In this document: positions 40,269-53,088 of the stretch, one piece after another
How positions within the stretch are numbered: position 1 is the stretch's first letter
Layout: each line of letters begins with the position of its first letter
NCBI RefSeq assembly: GCF_022343555.1
Contig: NZ_JAKQZH010000001.1
Coordinates: 1,842,108 to 1,906,107 of the forward strand
Length of the DNA: 64,000 nt
Direction of reading: 5' to 3'
From: Marinobacter sp. C7
Lineage (GTDB): Bacteria; Pseudomonadota; Gammaproteobacteria; Pseudomonadales; Oleiphilaceae
Translations under genes and position numbers: made by a program
Notes under the pieces: generated by a model
Told to the model about the DNA's origin: nothing
Database searches by the model: none
The model's input: the letters and a program-made list of their open reading frames with translations, nothing else

Positions 40269-42908
40269 TTACTTGCCCTTCTCCCGCGGCTGCCACTTGC
40301 CGTTGACGTACCACGCGGACCAGCCGGTGGCTTTGCCGTCTTTCTCGGACATGACGTACTGCTCTTTCGATTTCCGGCTGTAGCGGATCACCGTGGGGTT
40401 GCCCTCGGGATCGGTTTCCGGGGCGTCCATGAGGTAATCGTATTTCGGATCGATTTCCTTGCGATGCGGTTTGATTTCCTTCACCAGCGGCGGGCGGGTT
40501 TCCCGGTTTTTGGGGAACTTGCTGGCTGCCAGGAACAAACCTGAAGCACCATCACGCAGGACGTAGGTGTCATCCACTTTCTGGCATTGCAGCTCGGGCA
40601 TGGGCACCGGATCCATCTTCGGGGGTGCCGGTTCGCCGTTCTTGAGCAGTTTCCGGGTATTCTTGCAATCCGGGTTGGTGCAGCCGAAGTATTTGCCGAA
40701 ACGGCCGGTCTTGAGCTGCATCTCGGAGCCGCACTTGTCGCATTCCAGGGTCGGGCCATCGTAGCCCTTGATGCGGAACGTACCTTCCTCGACCTCGTAA
40801 CCCGAACAGTCCGGGTTGTTACCGCACACATGCAGCTTGCGCTTTTCGTCGATCAGGTAGCTGTCCATGGCGGTGCCGCACTTGGGGCAGCGGCGCTTCT
40901 TGCGCAGCAGGCGGGTTTCGCCCTCGCCTTCCACGTCTTCATCGGCGCTCACCACCTCGTCGCCCGGAATCAGGTTGATAGTGGTCTTACAGCGTTCCTT
41001 GGGTGGCAGTGAGTACCCGGAGCAACCCAGGAAAACACCGGTGCTGGCCACGCGGATCTGCATGTTCCGGCCACAGGACGGGCATGGAATATCGGTTTCC
41101 GTGGGCGTGTTCGCACGCATGCCGCCTTCAGTTTTCTCAGCAGATTCCAGCTGTTGGCGGAACCGGCTGTAGAAATCATTGAGAACCTTTTTCCAGTCTT
41201 CATCACCCTCGGCGATCTCGTCCAGCTCGTCTTCCATGCGGGCTGTGAAATCGAAGTCCATCAGGTTCGGGAAGGACTCGGACAACCGCTCGGTAACGAT
41301 CTCGCCCATCTTCTCGGCATAGAAGCGCCGGTTCTGCAGACGTACGTAACCGCGGTCCTGGATGGTAGAGATGATCGAGGCATAGGTGGATGGACGGCCA
41401 ATACCCTGCTTTTCCAGCTCCTTGACCAGGCTGGCTTCCGTATAGCGCGGCGCCGGCTTGGTGAAATGCTGGCTCGGATCGAGCTTTTTCAGGTCCAGCG
41501 GATCGTTGACCTGGATGTCCGGCAACGCCACATCTTCGTCCTTTTTGCTGGACTGGGGCGCGGCCTTGAGAAAACCGTCAAATTTGATGATACGGCCACG
41601 GGTCCGAAGCTCATAGCCATCATTAGCCACTACGATGGAGGTGCTCAGGAACTCGGCATCGGCCATCTGGCAGGCAATGAACTGGCGCCAGATCAGGTCA
41701 TAGAGCTTCTCTGCGTCCTTTTCCAGGCCCGTGATGTCAGAGGGACGACGGCTTACCTCGGTCGGCCGAATCGCCTCGTGAGCCTCCTGGGCGCCCTCCT
41801 TGCTGCCGTAGACCCGGGGCTTCTCGGGCAGGTATTTATCGCCGAACTGCTTCTTGACGAACTCCCGACAGCTGGCTACCGCGTCCTGACTCAGATTGGT
41901 GGAGTCGGTACGCATGTAGGTGATGAAGCCCGCCTCGTACAGGCGCTGGGCCAGCATCATGGTCTTCTTCACACTGAAGCCCATGCGGTTACTCGCCGCC
42001 TGCTGCAGCGTCGACGTAATAAAGGGAGCAGAGGGACGTGAACGGGTCGGCTTGTCTTCGCGCTTGGCAACCTTGAAGCTGCCGGCCTTCAGGCGCGTTA
42101 CATGTTCGTTGCTCTGGGACTCATTGACCGGCCGGTAGGGCTGATCGTTGTACCGGGTCACCTCGAAGCGCACGGGTTCCTTCGCACCTTCTGGCGCCAG
42201 GTCCGCATGCAGCTGCCAGAACTCTTCCGGCACGAACTTGCGGATTTCCCGCTCCCGCTCAACGATCAGGCGTACCGCCACGGACTGAACCCGTCCGGCG
42301 GAGAGACCACGCGCAATCTTCGCCCATAGCAGTGGTGATACCATGTAACCCACGACCCGATCGAGGAAACGGCGGGCCTGCTGCGCATTTACCCGGTTCG
42401 TGTCCAGATGCCCCGGATCCTTGAATGCCTCCTGAATGGCGCGTTTGGTGATCTCGTTAAAGACCACGCGCCGGTACTTGTCGGAGTCGCCGCCAATGGT
42501 TTCTTGGAGGTGCCAGGCGATGGCCTCCCCTTCGCGGTCCAAATCCGTTGCCAGGTAGATGTGGTCGGCCGACTTGGCCAGACGCTTGAGTTCGCTGACG
42601 ACCTTCTCCTTGCCGGGCAGGACTTCGTACCGGGCCTGCCAGTCCTGATCAGGATCCACGCCCATACGGGCCACCAGCTGCTCCCGGGCCTTGCGCTTCT
42701 TGTGCTCGGCCTTCTCTTCGGGACTCATCTTCCGCGTCAGCGCAGCCTGGCGCGCACGTTCCTTGGGGTCGCTCTGGGAACCGCTGCCACTGACTGGCAG
42801 GTCCCGGATGTGCCCCACACTGGACTTCACGATGTAGTCGGAGCCCAGGTACTTGTTGATGGTCTTCGCTTTCGCTGGCGACTCGACAATTACGAGACTT
42901 TTACCCAT
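40269..42908 (-). CDS. topA: DNA topoisomerase I
   Basis: An 879-residue type IA topoisomerase that relaxes negative supercoils. The TOPRIM start [17 protein letters not shown] and [15 protein letters not shown] are followed by the active-site Tyr in [12 protein letters not shown]. The C-terminus has cysteine-rich ribbons ([24 protein letters not shown]), some complete with paired CxxC, then a basic tail. The ATG at 42908 is chosen because it gives the conserved N-terminus; a longer frame with TTG at 42944 is less likely. It is convergent with the dehydrogenase gene. Confidence 0.96.
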   Translation of the reverse strand: MGKSLVIVESPAKAKTINKYLGSDYIVKSSVGHIRDLPVSGSGSQSDPKERARQAALTRKMSPEEKAEHKKRKAREQLVARMGVDPDQDWQARYEVLPGKEKVVSELKRLAKSADHIYLATDLDREGEAIAWHLQETIGGDSDKYRRVVFNEITKRAIQEAFKDPGHLDTNRVNAQQARRFLDRVVGYMVSPLLWAKIARGLSAGRVQSVAVRLIVEREREIRKFVPEEFWQLHADLAPEGAKEPVRFEVTRYNDQPYRPVNESQSNEHVTRLKAGSFKVAKREDKPTRSRPSAPFITSTLQQAASNRMGFSVKKTMMLAQRLYEAGFITYMRTDSTNLSQDAVASCREFVKKQFGDKYLPEKPRVYGSKEGAQEAHEAIRPTEVSRRPSDITGLEKDAEKLYDLIWRQFIACQMADAEFLSTSIVVANDGYELRTRGRIIKFDGFLKAAPQSSKKDEDVALPDIQVNDPLDLKKLDPSQHFTKPAPRYTEASLVKELEKQGIGRPSTYASIISTIQDRGYVRLQNRRFYAEKMGEIVTERLSESFPNLMDFDFTARMEDELDEIAEGDEDWKKVLNDFYSRFRQQLESAEKTEGGMRANTPTETDIPCPSCGRNMQIRVASTGVFLGCSGYSLPPKERCKTTINLIPGDEVVSADEDVEGEGETRLLRKKRRCPKCGTAMDSYLIDEKRKLHVCGNNPDCSGYEVEEGTFRIKGYDGPTLECDKCGSEMQLKTGRFGKYFGCTNPDCKNTRKLLKNGEPAPPKMDPVPMPELQCQKVDDTYVLRDGASGLFLAASKFPKNRETRPPLVKEIKPHRKEIDPKYDYLMDAPETDPEGNPTVIRYSRKSKEQYVMSEKDGKATGWSAWYVNGKWQPREKGK

Positions 42909-43101
42909 ATCGGAGATCTGTTTCCTTGGCGACAAATCGGTCAAATAATCAGCAAACCGTAAACTCGCTGTAAAATCAGGCGGCTAGAAAACACACAAGC
43001 ACCGCCATTCTGTATAGGCCCACTGTTTTACAGGGTCAAGATTGGCAAGACAACCCATTCTTTGTTTTCCGTAGGCCTTTTTTCACAGCCCACAAACAGC
43101 G

Positions 43102-43123
43102 AGGCCCGGCGATTGCCGGGCCT
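43102..43123 (-). terminator. Hairpin downstream of fadA
   Basis: AGGCCCGGC and GCCGGGCCT form a 9-bp stem with a 4-base loop, 34 bases past the fadA stop on the minus strand. The T content after it (CGCTGTTTGTG) is low, so it is a weak or factor-assisted terminator. Confidence 0.5.
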
Positions 43124-43157
43124 CCTGTACACAGAGCGATCAGTTCCACAGCTGGAA

Positions 43158-46513
<3,356 letters not shown>

Positions 46514-46945
46514 CAACTGATCTCCAGTCTGTGTTTGGAACTGCTGACAACCGCCCGACCTGGTCCGTCTTTGCGGCTGCCCGTGCAGCGAGATTTCGGT
46601 CACTGCCCGATCTTCCGATCCAAAAATTCATACAGTCGTTTGAATCGTGAGGGCACACGATGAAAAAAAACCGAGCGTTTGTCAATTTGTTTCTTACTGC
46701 GGGTGAGCAAAAATCCCCGAGCGAACGGAGGCACCCAACGAAAAAAAACGAATGAATTGTTGTATTTCAGGCCCCTGGCATGGAAATATCGAGCTCGTGT
46801 GAGCTTGATCACAATGCTTTGACGGTTGTTCACAATTGCCACTGTACGTTCTGCCAAAACAGCTTGATTGGCCCGAACAGTTAATTTACCTTCGAAGTAC
46901 GACTTTGGTCGACAATAACAACACAGTATTACGGAGAGTCATCCG
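46514..46945. other. Divergent intergenic region of fadBA and a secreted-protein gene
   Basis: This 432-base gap contains no supported gene. It holds a perfect CRP/Vfr-type box at 46798-46813. On the minus strand TTGACA (46685-46680) is overlapped by CAAAC-GCTC-GGTTT, a loose match to the PsrA-type operator. There is also a possible -35/-10 pair (TTTCCA, TACAAC at 46764-46759) reading toward fadB. The AT-rich character of the region suits regulation of both flanking genes. Confidence 0.45.
46798..46813. promoter_or_regulatory. CRP/Vfr-type binding site
   Basis: TGTGA-GCTTGA-TCACA is an exact match to the CRP core consensus (TGTGA-N6-TCACA). It is 133 bases upstream of the plus-strand secreted-protein gene and 285 bases upstream of fadB. 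Pseudomonads use the CRP homologue Vfr with the same half-sites. The regulator gene itself is not in the window. Confidence 0.6.
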
Positions 46946-47767
46946 ATGAAAGACGCCCGCCTCCGATTTGCATCCCTGGCTATCGGCCTGATCGCGTTAG
47001 CCCTCACGTCCCTCGGCACCAAAGCGCAGGAGAGCTCCAATACCTTTCTGTCCGACCTGCACAACTTCCGGATCAGCAACTATATGGCACTGGATGCCTA
47101 CTATCGCTTCAGCGGTACCGGAGCTACCGACACCCTGAACGAGATCGTGGTGGGCATCAACTCCGCCAACGACGCCATGAACAGCCTCAGCCAGAGTACC
47201 GCCGGCGTGCTGTCCGAGGATCAACTGGAGTCACTCAATCAGGAGTTTGACAAGTTCAAGGCCCTGATGCGGGACAACATCAACGATGTGCGTAATCGTG
47301 GATACCCGGACCTCCGCCTCGTTTCCGACATGGCAAACCAGGCCCTCACCATGAACAACATGGCCACGGAGCTCTACGCGATCGCCCGGGAAAGCAGCGA
47401 AACGGATACCAACCCGCGGGTGGAAGCGGCACGCATGGCCGCGGTCAAGATGGCGCAGATGATGGCCAAGTACTCTGTGAGGAGTAATTCAGCCGTCACC
47501 CAGACCTTCCAGGGCTCGGACACCGAGACTTCCCTCGACGAACAGGCCATGGAATTCGATCAATTGCTGGCAACCGTCAGGAAGGGCCCGGCCCAGGGCG
47601 AACTCAAGACCCTGCTGGACGACATCAGCTCAAAATGGCAATTCATCCGGGGCTCATACATCAACTACAACGAGAATAATGTCGGCTTTGTGATCGACCG
47701 TTACTCAAAGGGCATTCTCAACAGCCTGGCAACCACCATTGACCTGCTGGAAAACTCCGCTTCCTGA
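46946..47767 (+). CDS. Secreted helical protein of unknown function
   Basis: A 273-residue protein with an N-terminal signal peptide (cleavage near SLGTKAQES, residue 28). The mature part is almost wholly helical, with repeated Asn/Asp/Met patterns such as MNNMATELYAIARESSE and AARMAAVKMAQMMAKYSV. There are no cysteines and no enzyme motif. It could be a helical-bundle periplasmic protein, loosely like the sensory domains of PilJ/NarX type, but I cannot assign a family. GGAG lies 9 bases before the ATG. It is single and ends at a good terminator. The upstream region carries a CRP-type box. Confidence 0.7.
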   Translation: MKDARLRFASLAIGLIALALTSLGTKAQESSNTFLSDLHNFRISNYMALDAYYRFSGTGATDTLNEIVVGINSANDAMNSLSQSTAGVLSEDQLESLNQEFDKFKALMRDNINDVRNRGYPDLRLVSDMANQALTMNNMATELYAIARESSETDTNPRVEAARMAAVKMAQMMAKYSVRSNSAVTQTFQGSDTETSLDEQAMEFDQLLATVRKGPAQGELKTLLDDISSKWQFIRGSYINYNENNVGFVIDRYSKGILNSLATTIDLLENSAS

Positions 47768-47781
47768 CCGGCCACCAATCG

Positions 47782-47819
47782 CTGACGGGGTGTAATTCCC
47801 CGTCAGAGTTCATTTTTTT
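47782..47819 (+). terminator. Rho-independent terminator
   Basis: CTGACGGGG and CCCCGTCAG form a 9-bp stem with a 7-base loop, followed by AGTTCA and seven T residues. It lies 15 bases past the stop of the secreted helical protein. Confidence 0.8.
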
Positions 47820-47917
47820 CCGTCGCTGTATTGATACCTGTCAGTTTCCCGCTACACTCATTCGATTAGATTTGGACTACTATTTCCTATGTAAGCCCGA
47901 TGCGAAGGAGTGATGCG

Positions 47918-48349
47918 ATGTCCGCCTACAAGAAAATGCTGGTTGCCATTGACCTGACGGAAGAGGCTCCGCAGGTGCTCAACAAGGCAAAGGCCATGAG
48001 CAGCGCCCACGGCGCCGAACTGATGCTCGTACACGTTGTTGAACCGGTGGGCTATGCCTATGGTGGCGACATCCCCATGGACCTGACCGAGCTTCAGGAC
48101 CAGCTGGACAAGGCAGCCAAGGAGCAGCTGGGCAAGTACGGGGATGAATACGGAGTGACCAAGGAAAACCAGGTCGTAACGGTAGGCCGGCCGGAATCCG
48201 AGATCCACCGGCTGGCAAAGGAGCAGGATGTGGACCTCGTCATTGTCGGCAGCCATGGCCGCAAAGGCTTCCAGCTGCTGCTTGGCTCAACCGCCAACGG
48301 CGTCCTGCACGGCACCGAATGTGACGTTCTGGCGGTCCGGATTCACTGA
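47918..48349 (+). CDS. Universal stress protein (ATP-binding type)
   Basis: A 143-residue UspA-family protein. It begins with KKMLVAIDLTEEAPQVLNKA and ends with the ATP-binding signature GSHGRKGFQLLLGSTANGV (G-2x-G-9x-G-S). These proteins help survival under starvation or oxidative stress; the partner is unknown. The ATG at 47918 is supported by AAGGAG 8 bases upstream; an earlier in-frame ATG lacks one. It is a single gene, convergent with uup. Confidence 0.88.
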   Translation: MSAYKKMLVAIDLTEEAPQVLNKAKAMSSAHGAELMLVHVVEPVGYAYGGDIPMDLTELQDQLDKAAKEQLGKYGDEYGVTKENQVVTVGRPESEIHRLAKEQDVDLVIVGSHGRKGFQLLLGSTANGVLHGTECDVLAVRIH

Positions 48350-48372
48350 TCCGCGCCGACTAACGACCCTCA

Positions 48373-48396
48373 GGGCGGCAGAGCGACCTGCCGCCC
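48373..48396. terminator. Hairpin in the convergent USP-uup gap
   Basis: GGGCGGCAG and CTGCCGCCC make a 9-bp stem with a 6-base loop between the two convergent stops. No T tract follows on either strand, so its termination role is inferred only from position. Confidence 0.4.
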
Positions 48397-48405
48397 CTAC
48401 CAAAC

Positions 48406-50349
48406 CTACTGACCAGCCTGCTCTTCCAGTTCCATCCACCGTTCGATGGTTGCTTCCAGATTCTGCTCTGCATCCGTCAGCTTTTGCAGGGTTGTGGCGA
48501 CCTCGTCCGCTGGCCCGGAATAGAAGTCCGACGCCGAGATGGTCTCCTGCAGCTCGGCCACTTCCTGTTCAAGCGCTTCAATTCTTGCGGGGAGCTGTTC
48601 AAGCTCCAGCTTCAGCTTGTAACTGAGCTTGGCGGGTTTGGCTTTTGCAGAGGGCTTCTCAGCGTCTGCTTTGGCCCCATTGGAATCCGGGCTCGTGCGC
48701 TCACCGGATTTTTCCTGTTTATCCTGTTTGTCCGGCCGATTGCCTCCGCGCTCCGACGGAAATTGCCCGCCCTGCCGGCGCCAGTCGGAATAGCCGCCCA
48801 CGTATTCCCGAACCCTGCCGGTGCCGTCCAGAAAAATGGTCTCGGTCACCACGTTATCCAGGAACTCGCGGTCGTGACTGATCACGATGACGGTGCCCTT
48901 GAACTCGGCCAGCTGCTCTTCCAGCAACTCGAGCGTTTCCACATCCAGATCATTCGTCGGCTCGTCCAGCACCAGGATATTGGCCGGCTTGCTGAACAAC
49001 TTGGCGAGCAGAAGCCGGGCCCGCTCTCCACCGGAGAACACCCGCACAGGCGACCTGGCCCGCTCGGGCGTGAACAGGAATTCCTGCAGGTAGCCCAGCA
49101 CATGCTTGCTCTGGCCGTTGATTTCGATGAACTCACGGCCCTCGGAGAGGTTATCCAGGGCGTTGCGTTCAAGGTCCAGCTCGCCCCGTAACTGATCGAA
49201 ATAGGCAACTTCCAGGTTTGTGCCCAGGCGGATGGTTCCTTCGGTGGGCTTGAGGTCACCCAGCAGCAGACGCACCAGGGTGGTCTTGCCCGTTCCGTTT
49301 TCCCCCACCAGACCGATCTTGTCACCCCGAAGGATCGTCAGCTCCATGTCCCGGATTACCGGTGCACCATCGGGATAGGCGAATCCGGCACCCCGGGCCT
49401 CTACCACCAGTTTGCCGGAACGGTCAGCCTCTTCCACGGCAAAGCTCGCCGTGCCGCCCCTGACCCGCCGCTGCCGGTGCTCCTCTCGCATGGCCCTGAG
49501 TGCCCGAACACGCCCCATGTTGCGGGTCCGGCGCGCCTTGATGCCCTGCCGAATCCACGCCTCTTCCTGCTTGAGGCGCTTGTCAAACAGGGCATTCTGG
49601 CGCTCCTCTTCCTCCAGAGCCTTCTCCTTGAGGTCGAGGTAACGGTCATAGGTGGCTGCAAAACTGACCAGCTTTCCGCGATCCAGTTCCACGATCCGGG
49701 TGGCCATGCGGCGAATAAAGGCCCGGTCATGACTCACAAACAGCATGGCGCCACGGAACTGGGACAGCGCCTCCTCCAGCCAGGCGATGGCGGGCACATC
49801 CAGATGGTTGGTCGGCTCGTCGAGCAGCAGAATGTCAGGCTCGGCCACGAGCGCGCGTGCCAACAACACCCGGCGCTGCCAGCCTCCCGAGAGCGTATTC
49901 AGGCGCCGATCCGGATCGATTCCGTATTGCCCGAGAATGGTGTTCACCTTCTGATCCAGACGCCAGCCATCCAATGCCTCAAGACGCTCCTGTACCCGCG
50001 TCATTTTTTCCAGGCTCGCTTCGTCGGCCTGCTGGGAAAGCCGGTGAAACTCGGCGAGTAACTCCCCGGTTTCCGGGAAAGCGCCTGAAACCACATCGTA
50101 GGCGCTTCGGGTGTCATCGGAAGGCAGGTTCTGTGGCAATACCGCCAGCACGGCACCGTCATCCAGGCGCACGATTCCACCATCGGGCGTGACCTCGCCG
50201 CTGACGATCTTCAGCAGGGTCGACTTGCCCTCACCATTACGACCCAAAAGACACACGCGCTCGCCGGCCTCAATCACCAGAGAAGCATCATCCAGCAACG
50301 GATGCATGCCATAGGAAAGGGAAACCGAATCCAGAGTTAACAAAGGCAC
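48406..50349 (-). CDS. uup: ABC-F ATPase Uup
   Basis: A 647-residue soluble protein with two ABC ATPase domains and no membrane segment, as in the ABC-F family that acts on ribosomes. Walker A motifs are GRNGEGKST and GENGTGKTT; signatures are LSGGWQRRV and FSGGERARL. A charged inter-domain linker lies around 230-300. The C-terminal 85 residues form a coiled coil, the mark of Uup, which in E. coli binds DNA and influences transposon excision and ribosome assembly. Translation starts at GTG 50349, 2 bases after the MOSC stop. Confidence 0.92.
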   Translation of the reverse strand: MPLLTLDSVSLSYGMHPLLDDASLVIEAGERVCLLGRNGEGKSTLLKIVSGEVTPDGGIVRLDDGAVLAVLPQNLPSDDTRSAYDVVSGAFPETGELLAEFHRLSQQADEASLEKMTRVQERLEALDGWRLDQKVNTILGQYGIDPDRRLNTLSGGWQRRVLLARALVAEPDILLLDEPTNHLDVPAIAWLEEALSQFRGAMLFVSHDRAFIRRMATRIVELDRGKLVSFAATYDRYLDLKEKALEEEERQNALFDKRLKQEEAWIRQGIKARRTRNMGRVRALRAMREEHRQRRVRGGTASFAVEEADRSGKLVVEARGAGFAYPDGAPVIRDMELTILRGDKIGLVGENGTGKTTLVRLLLGDLKPTEGTIRLGTNLEVAYFDQLRGELDLERNALDNLSEGREFIEINGQSKHVLGYLQEFLFTPERARSPVRVFSGGERARLLLAKLFSKPANILVLDEPTNDLDVETLELLEEQLAEFKGTVIVISHDREFLDNVVTETIFLDGTGRVREYVGGYSDWRRQGGQFPSERGGNRPDKQDKQEKSGERTSPDSNGAKADAEKPSAKAKPAKLSYKLKLELEQLPARIEALEQEVAELQETISASDFYSGPADEVATTLQKLTDAEQNLEATIERWMELEEQAGQ

Positions 50350-50351
50350 GT

Positions 50352-51152
50352 TCAGGTAATCTCCGTTTTGACAATACTTACAGGGTCACCGACCCGGATC
50401 TTGCCGGGCTGATCGTGGACGGCGTTCATCCCGAAGATGACGCCCTCGTCGGTACGACGGTACCCTGTGAGTGTGCGAAGTGGCTGGGCGGCGGGATCTT
50501 TCACTCCCCGGTCCGGGTCAACGGTGGTCATGATACAGCGGGAGCACGGCTTTACCAGCCGAAACTGCCGCGCGCCGATCTGCAGCTCCCGCCAGTCATC
50601 CTCTACCCAGGGCTCAGCCCCCTCGACCACGATATTGGGACGAAAGCGGCGCATTTCCACTGGCTTCTCCAACCGGCCGTTCAGCTCATCCAGCGATGCG
50701 AGGTTGGTGATCAGAAATGGAAAACCATCAGCAAACCCTACTCTTCGGTACTCCCCGACCCGATCCGCATCAATCCGGCGAAAAGTTTCTTCCGGCATAT
50801 ACACAAACCGGAACCGCTGGCCACAAAACCGGGATAACGCTTCACTGGCCTCTGAATTGCCCACCCGGGCTTTCACCCAGTCGCGCCAGACCAGCACAGG
50901 CAAGGTTTCCCCGGTTGGCTGAAGCGAAAAGGCACCCTCACCCGGGATGTCCACCTCGACACGGGCGCCTGAAAAAAAAGCGTTGATCCGCGCCAGCTGG
51001 GGATAATTGCGCTGCGTAACAAAGCGACGCTCGTCATCCACGATCATCCATCGCCGGTCCCCGGCCGGCCCGAACTCGTCCATGGCAAAGGAATCAACCT
51101 GGATGCCGGCCAGCGATTTCACCGGATAAAGATAAAGCGAGTGGATTCTCAT
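50352..51152 (-). CDS. MOSC domain protein
   Basis: A 266-residue protein with an N-terminal MOSC_N beta-barrel (about 1-115, starting RIHSLYLYPVKSLAGI) and a C-terminal MOSC domain containing the conserved Cys in KPCSRCIMTTVDPDRG. MOSC proteins are related to molybdenum cofactor sulfurase C-termini and the YcbX/YiiM family that handles N-hydroxylated compounds. The ATG at 51152 has GGGAGG about 8 bases upstream; a longer open frame that runs into the tRNA-Gly region is spurious. uup follows directly, so the two are coupled. Confidence 0.88.
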   Translation of the reverse strand: MRIHSLYLYPVKSLAGIQVDSFAMDEFGPAGDRRWMIVDDERRFVTQRNYPQLARINAFFSGARVEVDIPGEGAFSLQPTGETLPVLVWRDWVKARVGNSEASEALSRFCGQRFRFVYMPEETFRRIDADRVGEYRRVGFADGFPFLITNLASLDELNGRLEKPVEMRRFRPNIVVEGAEPWVEDDWRELQIGARQFRLVKPCSRCIMTTVDPDRGVKDPAAQPLRTLTGYRRTDEGVIFGMNAVHDQPGKIRVGDPVSIVKTEIT

Positions 51153-51250
51153 GCTGAGCGCCTCCCTTCCTGCAAAGAACTGGGTATGGCTGCCGAGTAT
51201 AACCGAGAGGCGGTTCGGGCGCTGCGGCTGAGCGTGGCCCTTAAACGAAG

Positions 51251-51278
51251 AAACCCGGCTTTTTTCAAAGCCGGGTTT
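51251..51278 (-). terminator. Terminator of tRNA-Gly
   Basis: AAACCCGGCTTT and AAAGCCGGGTTT form a 12-bp stem with a short loop, 7 bases past the tRNA 3' end on the minus strand, followed by a short T-rich stretch. It lies upstream of the MOSC gene and separates it from the tRNA. Confidence 0.6.
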
Positions 51279-51285
51279 CGAAATC

Positions 51286-51361
51286 TGGAGCGGGAAACGA
51301 GATTCGAACTCGCGACCCCAACCTTGGCAAGGTTGTGCTCTACCAACTGAGCTATTCCCGC
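51286..51361 (-). tRNA. tRNA-Gly (anticodon GCC)
   Basis: A 76-base cloverleaf on the minus strand begins GCGGGAATAGCTCAG and ends CGGGAAACG-complement to CCCGCTCCA with encoded CCA. The anticodon loop TTGCCAA holds GCC and the T-arm has GTTCGAATC. The acceptor stem pairs fully. It is a single tRNA gene with a promoter 35 bases upstream. Confidence 0.97.
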
Positions 51362-51395
51362 GTTGCTGAACGGTAATTGCCGTCAACGGAGGCGT

Positions 51396-51423
51396 ATTCT
51401 ACGGATCAGACTCCGGCCGTCAA
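51396..51423 (-). promoter_or_regulatory. Sigma70 promoter of tRNA-Gly
   Basis: On the minus strand TTGACG (51423-51418) and TAGAAT (51401-51396) have a 16-base spacer. The predicted start is near 51389, giving a leader of about 28 bases. Confidence 0.65.
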
Positions 51424-51503
51424 CCTCTTTTTTTCAACTTTTTTTCAGGCCTGGAAAATCTGTTCAGATACCGCGCAATTCGTTGAATTTGCAGGCAGGC
51501 AAA

Positions 51504-52226
51504 TCAACCCTGACCTTCCCCTTTTCCGGCAGCTGCGGCCATACGGGTATCGTCACAGTGCAAAAAGCTGGAGCTCTGGAGCCACTCCTGATCCGGATAG
51601 TATTTGAAGACCAGCTGGCCGCCCTTGAGACTATCGACCACCTCTTCAATCACCTGGTTATCCACCGCCGGACACCCCAGGCTCCGGCCAATACGTCCGT
51701 ACTGATCCACCCAACTGTCACTAACATAATCGGCGCCGTGAATCACAATCGCGCGCTGGCGGGCAAGATCGTTTACCCCCGGCTCCAGCCCGTCAAGGCG
51801 CAGCGAATAGCCATGCTTCCCATAGTACGACTCACTGCCCCGGAACAAACCGATGCTGGACATATTGCTGCCTTCCACATTGGAGAACGCTGTCGACCGG
51901 AAATTGCCCGACTTCCTGCCATGGGCCACGAGATCCCTGAGTAAAAGGTCACCGGTGCGAACGTCGAAAATCCACATGCGCTCCTGACTGGACGGCAAAG
52001 AAAAGTCTATGACAGCAAGACGTTCGGGCATTGCCACTCCGTTGCCCACAGCACACCGGGACGCGCTCACCGCCATCGACAGCACTTTGGAATCCAGCCG
52101 GGGCGCAGACTCGGCCATACGTGCCACGAGGGTGTCGTCAAGGGGTGCTGAGTGAGCCTGCACACTCAACAGGGTTAAAATCGGCAAACACAGGAACAAA
52201 GCAATACGCTCGCTGAAATACAGCAT
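51504..52226 (-). CDS. L,D-transpeptidase-like (YkuD-related) secreted protein
   Basis: A 240-residue protein with a signal peptide ending near SVQAHSAPL. The catalytic region has HGADYVSDSW followed by GRSLGCPAV, the His and Cys motifs of the murein L,D-transpeptidase catalytic family (YkuD_2 type). Such proteins form 3-3 cross-links or trim peptidoglycan in the periplasm. I used ATG 52226; a TTG six bases earlier is also possible because neither has a strong ribosome site. The gene sits alone between tRNA-Gly and the DUF924 gene. Confidence 0.83.
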   Translation of the reverse strand: MLYFSERIALFLCLPILTLLSVQAHSAPLDDTLVARMAESAPRLDSKVLSMAVSASRCAVGNGVAMPERLAVIDFSLPSSQERMWIFDVRTGDLLLRDLVAHGRKSGNFRSTAFSNVEGSNMSSIGLFRGSESYYGKHGYSLRLDGLEPGVNDLARQRAIVIHGADYVSDSWVDQYGRIGRSLGCPAVDNQVIEEVVDSLKGGQLVFKYYPDQEWLQSSSFLHCDDTRMAAAAGKGEGQG

Positions 52227-52386
52227 CTTCAATCACCACGGCAGAATCTGGAGGCAAGATCCGGATTACGCTGACTCCGGACCACCTGAATTTTGAGGCA
52301 TTCTATCAGCAATGGATGATAAACCGGCCAAATCGTACACTTTTTATACAGAACAGTAACAAATGAACCAATACTGCATCGGCCGC

Positions 52387-52989
52387 TCACTGCCCGAAGG
52401 ACTTTCCTCCTTCGAGATAGGTTCTTTCTTCGGGGGTGGACGTTCGTCCCAGGGCCCGGTTCCGGTGGGGAAAGCGCCTGAACCTGCGAATAATGGCTCG
52501 ATGCTCTTCCGCCGATTCCAGGAAGCTTTTCATGAAATCACCCAGAACCCCTCTGGTTGTGGCGGCCAGCTGGCCATAACACTCCACTGAGAGGTCCTGG
52601 TCCTCCAGGCGCTCAGAGTGTTGCAGGGGCATATACAGGAAGGCCCGCTGGACCGGAACAAGCGCCATATCCTGCCCCTTGTGCATCGCCTGCCGGCAGA
52701 GTTTTCGCGCCAGCGCATCCTGCTCGAACGCCAGCGCCCCGCCCCTGTAGATATTGCGGGAGAACTGATCGAGCAGAAGAATCTCCGCGAGCGCCCCACC
52801 CGGCTCCGTGCGCCAGTGGTCGAGACCCTGCTCGGAAGCAAAAAGCACCATTGAAAGAAATCGCCTCCGCAACTCCTGGTCAAACTTCCGGTCCGACCGG
52901 AACCAGCGGTTCCGGTGAAAACGGTCCGGAAGCCCCAGATCGTCAAGCTCTCCGAACCAGAAATCCAGAATCTCTTTCCAATCGAACAT
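52387..52989 (-). CDS. DUF924 family protein
   Basis: A 200-residue soluble protein. The family hallmarks are the start EILDFWFGEL, the segment LLLDQFSRNIYRG and a FLYMPLQHSE region. It is all alpha-helical in the family and has been likened to TPR folds, but no biochemical role is established. AGGGTG lies 8 bases before the ATG at 52989, which is preferred over a longer frame. It is divergent from the CbiX-like gene. Confidence 0.83.
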   Translation of the reverse strand: MFDWKEILDFWFGELDDLGLPDRFHRNRWFRSDRKFDQELRRRFLSMVLFASEQGLDHWRTEPGGALAEILLLDQFSRNIYRGGALAFEQDALARKLCRQAMHKGQDMALVPVQRAFLYMPLQHSERLEDQDLSVECYGQLAATTRGVLGDFMKSFLESAEEHRAIIRRFRRFPHRNRALGRTSTPEERTYLEGGKSFGQ

Positions 52990-53088
52990 TAAGCCACACC
53001 CTGATATCTTGGACTGAAATCGCTTCAAAGGCGCACAATTGTGCAGGAATACGACGGGCTTCCCCTAATTGATGACTCAGGAGCATAA

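Noticed and set aside
42909..42944. TTG start giving topA twelve extra residues
   Set aside because: The ATG at 42908 gives exactly the conserved N-terminus [16 protein letters not shown], so the extension is not needed.
51153..51386. N-terminal extension of the MOSC protein through the tRNA-Gly gene
   Set aside because: The extra residues come from translating the tRNA and its terminator, and the ATG at 51152 has a strong ribosome site and the family N-terminus.
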